This document shows positions 5,545 to 8,782 of a DNA stretch of 8,782 bases, in pieces. The notes below the pieces were generated by a model. That model was not told where the DNA came from and ran no database searches. It worked only from the letters and a program-made list of their open reading frames with translations. Positions within the stretch are counted from its first letter, which is position 1; every line of letters starts with the position of its first letter. This DNA is from Spirochaetaceae bacterium (GTDB lineage Bacteria; Spirochaetota; Spirochaetia; Treponematales; Breznakiellaceae), in NCBI GenBank assembly GCA_031290205.1, contig JAITNZ010000003.1:1-8782 (forward strand). Reading direction: 5' to 3'. Both the position numbers and the translations under genes were made by a program.

Positions 5545-6864
5545 CTATCGCCCATGCAGCACCTCCGCAGGACGCAGCGAGAGGAGGAGCCTGACCGAGG
5601 GGATGCTCCCCGCCAGCGTTACCAGAAACACGAGTATCGCCACCAGCGGAATCACCATCGGCTTAATCTCGATCGCTTGGTCGAACACCGATTGCCCTAT
5701 GATCTGCGCAAAACCAAGCCCCGCAAAATACCCTGCCGCCCCCCCCACAATGCCGGTAATCATGATGCCCGTCAGCACGAGCGCCGAAATGGGCGCGTCA
5801 TAGCCGCCGATTGCCTTGAGCAGCCCGATTTCCGCCGCCCGTTCCATCACGCCGGCCGTCACCAGATTGGAAATCGCCAGCGCAGAACCGGCAAGACTGA
5901 GGATAGTGATGAGGAGCATGAGGAGCTGGGTTTTCTGCAAGATGGCGCCCTCCGATTCGGCGACCTGCCGGATAGGCTTGGAAACGGCGCCGCTTATCAC
6001 CTCGTCAATCTGGTAGCAGATGGCGCTGACATAGGCGGTGCAATACCAAGTGTCCCATTCCTTAATCGAAAGGCTTTTGGGGTCCTGCGCGGCGCGGCGG
6101 GAGAGCTCGTTATCCGGCGTCGTAAGCGCACTCACTTCCACCGAGCTGACCAGCCCCTCCCGCCCCGTCAGCCCCTGAGCGGCAGCCAGCGGCACATAGA
6201 TAGCCTCGTCCTCGTCCCCGCCGGCGTTAAAAATGCCCTGCACCAGAAAAGCGGCTCTGCCCTCATCGCCGCCGCCCCCCGTATCCAGCGTAATCACATC
6301 TCCCACGTGGATACCATAGCGTTCCGCCGGAATGCGCCCGACCATGGCGGCGTTCCCCTCGTTATCGCCAAGCCAGCGCCCCTGCACTTCCCACCAGCTC
6401 TTCATGTTCCGCATCCCCGTATCCAGCGCCTCCCCCGTAGGCAGCTCGATATGATGGCTGAACCACGTCCCCACCACCCGCGCCTCGGCAACACCGGCAA
6501 GGTTTTTCCCGCCGCCCTGCACGGTAAGCTGCGCCCTCGTTTTAAGATAGGGCGTCCAATCAACAATATTGAAAGCCCAGAAAATCGTCTTGATATTGCC
6601 CAGCTCCGCTTCCGCCAAATATTTGTCCGGCAGCCCCGAATCCTCATCCAGCCCGTAGAGGTCTCCCAAAAGCGATGCCCCCCGCGGCAGCACATTGATA
6701 TTCGCGCCGTAGGTCTTGAGTTCCTGATTCACCTTGTCCCCCACATCCAACATCACATTCAGCATAGCCGTCGCCAAAGACGCCCCCAACGCAACGGTAA
6801 GCGCCACCATCACCATCTTCCCCTTCTGCCGGAACAACGCCCCCGCAACCATCCTCCAATACAT
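5545..6864 (-). CDS. ABC transporter permease, FtsX/MacB-like (P19/Tp34 iron-system type)
   Basis: 439 residues. The start is ATG at 6864: AAGGAGG (6872-6878) lies 7 nt upstream, while the GTG at 6885 would place that site inside the coding region. Seen: a membrane segment at 17-38, a large extracytoplasmic domain to about 312, then membrane segments near 313-337, 358-384 and 402-423. The FtsX-type cytoplasmic motif ERAAEIGLLKAIG (341-353) follows TM2, and the C-terminus is LRPAEVLHGR. Known: FtsX/MacB permeases need a cytoplasmic ATPase and usually a second half. From memory, the N-terminal ALGASLATAMLNVMLD-x-GDK and LKTYGANINV are typical of the permeases beside the P19 iron protein and Ftr1 permease in Campylobacter, with Treponema counterparts near Tp34. 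Here neither ATPase, P19 nor Ftr1 is adjacent. Inferred substrate: iron or an electron/redox partner; uncertain. Confidence 0.85.
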   Translation of the reverse strand: MYWRMVAGALFRQKGKMVMVALTVALGASLATAMLNVMLDVGDKVNQELKTYGANINVLPRGASLLGDLYGLDEDSGLPDKYLAEAELGNIKTIFWAFNIVDWTPYLKTRAQLTVQGGGKNLAGVAEARVVGTWFSHHIELPTGEALDTGMRNMKSWWEVQGRWLGDNEGNAAMVGRIPAERYGIHVGDVITLDTGGGGDEGRAAFLVQGIFNAGGDEDEAIYVPLAAAQGLTGREGLVSSVEVSALTTPDNELSRRAAQDPKSLSIKEWDTWYCTAYVSAICYQIDEVISGAVSKPIRQVAESEGAILQKTQLLMLLITILSLAGSALAISNLVTAGVMERAAEIGLLKAIGGYDAPISALVLTGIMITGIVGGAAGYFAGLGFAQIIGQSVFDQAIEIKPMVIPLVAILVFLVTLAGSIPSVRLLLSLRPAEVLHGR

Positions 6865-6878
6865 TTTTTTGCCTCCTT

Positions 6879-6891
6879 GCGCCACAGGCGC
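6879..6891 (-). promoter_or_regulatory. Stem-loop abutting the permease Shine-Dalgarno
   Basis: GCGCC-TGT-GGCGC on the minus strand is a 5-bp perfect GC stem with a 3-nt loop, ending one base before AAGGAGG. It may affect ribosome access or simply cap the leader. No effect can be proved from sequence. Confidence 0.35.
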
Positions 6892-6902
6892 TTTAAGCCC
6901 AT

Positions 6903-6917
6903 GCTAACGGCGTTAGC
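6903..6917. promoter_or_regulatory. GCTAAC-GGC-GTTAGC inverted repeat in the permease leader
   Basis: Perfect 6-bp arms with a 3-bp centre, in the untranslated leader of the permease. A related imperfect repeat, GTTAG-N6-CTAAC, lies at 6986-7001 within the candidate promoter spacer. The paired motifs could be binding sites for one regulator, or RNA stems. Confidence 0.35.
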
Positions 6918-6983
6918 ACTCCCAACCGCCTAAGCAGGTTTGTTGCTGCCTCCAATTTGATAAGAGCTATGTCGCCTTATGCT

Positions 6984-7012
6984 ATGTTAGAACTTGCTAA
7001 CAAAAATGTAAA
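6984..7012 (-). promoter_or_regulatory. Candidate promoter of the permease gene
   Basis: On the minus strand TTTACA (7007-7012), a 17-bp spacer and TAACAT (6984-6989). The start would be near 6977, giving a leader of about 113 nt. The rest of the gap 6865-7149 holds the leader stems and the nth terminator; I see no gene in it. Confidence 0.45.
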
Positions 7013-7037
7013 GCACCATAGGGCGCAGGGCGAGCGC

Positions 7038-7080
7038 ATTAAAATCAAAAAATCAAGAAAATCCGCAGATTTTGCGGATT
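7038..7080 (-). terminator. Probable terminator of the mgtC-nth operon
   Basis: AATCCGCA (7060-7067) and TGCGGATT (7073-7080) form an 8-bp perfect stem with a 5-nt loop. On the minus strand it is followed by a T-rich stretch (TTCTTGATTTTTTGATTTT). It lies about 70 bp after the nth stop. The T run is interrupted by single bases, so efficiency is uncertain. Confidence 0.55.
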
Positions 7081-7149
7081 GATGCAGAAAAAAGTCTGCG
7101 AATGACGCGAAGAAATCGCGAATTCCATTAGTTCGTAGCGCCCGCCATC

Positions 7150-7821
7150 TTAATGGGATTTGATAACATTGTTTCTGTTGCAGTGCGCCTTAATGGGGCA
7201 TACGGAGCAAAAAGGATTGATGGGACGGCAAACCTGCTGTCCGTAGAGTACAAGCAGCGCATTGAGTCCCTTCCAATGCCGACGCGGTAGAATCGCGCGG
7301 AGGCGCATCTCGGTATGTTCAGGCGTTTTCGTTTCGATCCAGCCCGTACGGTTACAAATTCGGTGAACATGCGTATCGACACAGATACCTTCTTTGCCAA
7401 ACGCTTCGATAAAAACGAGGTTTGCGGTCTTTCTGCCCACACCGGGAAGCTCTAAAAGCGCCTCGAAATCATCTGGCACCAATCCCTTATATTTTTCAAT
7501 AATGATCTTTGCTATTCTCTGTAAATTGAGCGCCTTTGTCCGGTAAAAACCTACCGGAAAAATAATATCCTGAATCATTTTTGTATCAAGCTTGAGCAAA
7601 GCAGCGGGAGTAGGAGCTTTTTTTAGTAAAACGGCAGATGCGCGGAGCGTAACCTCATCTTTTGTCCGTAAGCTTAAAATGGTCGATGAGAGAACAGCCC
7701 AAGGATCATGTGAGTATTTTTCCGCAATCGTGGTAACCGAGGGGTCGCCAAGCCCTTTCCGCCATGTACCGAGCGTGTTCACAATAGCATCCCATGCGAT
7801 GTTTGTTTCGTCTCTTTCCAT
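7150..7821 (-). CDS. nth: Endonuclease III (DNA glycosylase/AP lyase)
   Basis: 223 residues, near the usual length. It removes oxidised pyrimidines from DNA and cuts the abasic site (base excision repair). Seen: helix-hairpin-helix LPGVGRKTA (125-133) with catalytic Lys131; catalytic Asp149 in VDTHVHR (148-154); and the C-terminal [4Fe-4S] set Cys198-x6-Cys205-x2-Cys208-x5-Cys214. The helix containing the wedge region reads LSLRTKDE (49-56), with Arg where E. coli Nth has Gln; this variant is common in the wider family from memory. Start ATG at 7821 with AGAGGAG (7828-7834, 6-nt spacer). It follows mgtC by 26 nt, so the two are probably co-transcribed, though the pairing has no obvious functional logic. 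Confidence 0.95.
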   Translation of the reverse strand: MERDETNIAWDAIVNTLGTWRKGLGDPSVTTIAEKYSHDPWAVLSSTILSLRTKDEVTLRASAVLLKKAPTPAALLKLDTKMIQDIIFPVGFYRTKALNLQRIAKIIIEKYKGLVPDDFEALLELPGVGRKTANLVFIEAFGKEGICVDTHVHRICNRTGWIETKTPEHTEMRLRAILPRRHWKGLNALLVLYGQQVCRPINPFCSVCPIKAHCNRNNVIKSH

Positions 7822-7847
7822 GATACGCTCCTCTACTCAAAACTTAA

Positions 7848-8549
7848 TCAATATTTCTCTTTCGATTCAATCCGCTCAATTTCACCGGTATTTTTAAGCG
7901 TCTGCTCAAGCAAGGATATATCGGGATGGCTTGTAAGACTGACAAGCACGGATAAACGACAGGTCTGCTTATCCCCCGGTCTATTCTCGATGTCCACCGT
8001 ATGAATACGCATACCCTGTTTTCTAAGCAAACTAAGCACCAGCTCGGTATTAGGCGCCGCACCGTGATAGAAAATATCAATAGCTTTTGTCCGCTCTTGC
8101 GGGAAAAATCGCCGCTCGAATACGTCGATGATACGGAGTGCGATAAGTCCAAGGAGGGCTGCCGCAATCGAAGCGAAAAACATTCCTGCGCCCATGCCCA
8201 GTCCGATTGCCGCCGTAATCCACAGCGATGTCGCCGTCGTCAGCCCGCGTATGCTCGTCCCAAGCCGGATCATCGCGCCCGCTCCCAGAAAACCTATTCC
8301 TGAAACCACTTGCGCGGCAATCCTGCCCGGATCGCCGTTCTTCATTTCGGGGTGCATCTGTGGAAGCCAAATCGAAAGGCACATCAAAAATGTCGCGCCC
8401 AGCGCAATCAAAATATGCGTCCGCATTCCAGCAATCTGATGCCTGCTCGACCGTTCCGCCCCAATACACGCGCTCACCAAAAAACTCAGCACAAGACGAA
8501 ATACGACATCCAATTCCGTGAGCGGCACCGCCGGATCAAAGTTCAACAT
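7848..8549 (-). CDS. mgtC: MgtC/SapB family inner-membrane protein
   Basis: 233 residues, the typical full length. MgtC proteins modulate ATP synthase or phosphate/Mg2+ homeostasis in other bacteria; the role here is not shown. Seen: hydrophobic segments near 13-32, 44-63, 77-96, 103-120 and 121-142. Conserved MgtC motifs include IGAER (29-33), AGMRTH (40-45), Asp73 with GRIAAQVVSGIGFLGAGAM (75-93) and RGLTTATSLW (101-110). A soluble C-terminal domain (about 153-230) fits the ACT-like domain of MgtC rather than the short SapB form. The start ATG at 8549 has no recognisable Shine-Dalgarno, unlike most genes here, and the best promoter sits only about 6 nt of transcript upstream. Orthology to Salmonella MgtC as a virulence factor should not be assumed. 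Confidence 0.92.
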   Translation of the reverse strand: MLNFDPAVPLTELDVVFRLVLSFLVSACIGAERSSRHQIAGMRTHILIALGATFLMCLSIWLPQMHPEMKNGDPGRIAAQVVSGIGFLGAGAMIRLGTSIRGLTTATSLWITAAIGLGMGAGMFFASIAAALLGLIALRIIDVFERRFFPQERTKAIDIFYHGAAPNTELVLSLLRKQGMRIHTVDIENRPGDKQTCRLSVLVSLTSHPDISLLEQTLKNTGEIERIESKEKY

Positions 8550-8558
8550 AACTTAGCA

Positions 8559-8590
8559 ATTATAATAGCATCGTTTGCCTCGATAGTAAA
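8559..8590 (-). promoter_or_regulatory. Candidate promoter giving a nearly leaderless mgtC transcript
   Basis: On the minus strand TTTACT (8585-8590), a 17-bp spacer and TATTAT (8562-8567); an overlapping TATAAT is at 8559-8564. Predicted starts fall within about 2-7 nt of the mgtC ATG. The remaining sequence 8591-8660 shows no gene or clear structure. Confidence 0.45.
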
Positions 8591-8660
8591 CCCTCCGGCA
8601 GAACATGGGGTGCACTTCCAAATTCGGGGTAAATCAGCCGACACTATGGTAGTAATCCAG

Positions 8661-8782
8661 TAGAGGAGGGGGAAGTCTCCCCCTACGGGCGCACTGCGTT
8701 GCGCCCTACCCCCTCTGCGGGGCGCCGCCCCGCAACGCCCCGCTGGGGGGGCGAGGTGCCCCCCCAGACCCCCCGTTAGCAT
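8661..8782. repeat. GC-rich element of four successive hairpins, open at the window edge
   Basis: Stem 1: GGGGGA (8668-8673) with TCCCCC (8678-8683), extended by a GTA/TAC pair across a bulge. Stem 2: GGGCGCA (8687-8693) with TGCGCCC (8700-8706). Stem 3: TGCGGGGC (8716-8723) with GCCCCGCA (8727-8734). Stem 4: CTGGGGGGGC (8743-8752) with GCCCCCCCAG (8758-8767). All stems are perfect and close together, like an interspersed intergenic repeat (REP/BIME style). Its base composition differs sharply from the genes. A minus-strand open frame through it is not credible as a gene. Confidence 0.7.

Noticed and set aside
5368..6933. Plus-strand open frame of about 521 codons opposite the permease
   Set aside because: It lies antisense to a gene with clear family motifs; its translation is rich in Arg, His and Pro with no domain, as expected of a shadow frame in GC-rich DNA.
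6865..6978. Riboswitch in the permease leader
   Set aside because: The leader has small stems, but I could not match it to any known riboswitch core, and the stems are too short to support the call.
8543..8782. Minus-strand frame of about 79 codons covering the hairpin element and ending at the mgtC start
   Set aside because: Its sequence is the translation of perfect stems (Gly/Arg/Ala/Pro-rich), it begins at the window edge by chance, and the mgtC promoter lies inside it.

Overview
The window is about 8.8 kb of moderately GC-rich (about 50-55% by eye) bacterial DNA. Every convincing gene lies on the minus strand, so it is best read from right to left. The likeliest source is an anaerobic, fermentative or H2-metabolising bacterium. 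A Treponema-like spirochaete, perhaps of the gut or termite-gut type, is my best guess. This rests on the [FeFe] hydrogenase/ferredoxin set, an FtsX-type permease of the P19/Tp34 iron-system type, and exported repeat proteins. No marker gene in the window proves it.

Layout from right to left: (1) 8661-8782, a GC-rich block of four successive hairpins that runs off the window edge. (2) mgtC-nth (8549-7150): an MgtC/SapB membrane protein and endonuclease III, probably co-transcribed from a promoter almost touching the mgtC start and closed by a hairpin terminator near 7040-7080. (3) 6864-5545, an ABC-type FtsX/MacB-like permease with its own leader of about 110 nt and no ATPase or partner permease beside it. 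(4) 5327-2519, a tight four-gene operon: a small two-cluster ferredoxin, a HycB/HydN-type four-cluster ferredoxin, a monomeric [FeFe] hydrogenase, and MobA (molybdenum cofactor guanylyltransferase). It has a strong promoter with an A-tract and a 16-bp perfect palindrome over the -10 box. (5) 2390 to beyond position 1, a two-gene unit: a small secreted protein of unknown function, then an exported RlpA-like (double-psi beta-barrel) protein with a long Pro-rich tandem-repeat tail.

The operon in (4) looks like the electron-transfer and hydrogenase half of a formate/H2 machine (formate hydrogenlyase or hydrogen-dependent CO2 reductase type). Hydrogenase and HycB-like subunits form the wire, and MobA would prepare the bis-MGD cofactor of a formate dehydrogenase that must be encoded elsewhere. 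The hydrogenase maturases HydE, HydF and HydG are also not in the window.

The most striking local feature is in (5). The repeat protein stops at a TAA in the twelfth repeat, where the equivalent codon in most other copies is TAT (Tyr). The repeat frame stays open after that stop to the edge of the window, so this is a one-base nonsense change inside a recently expanding tandem array. No stretch longer than 300 bases lacks a gene; the gaps are described as separate entries.
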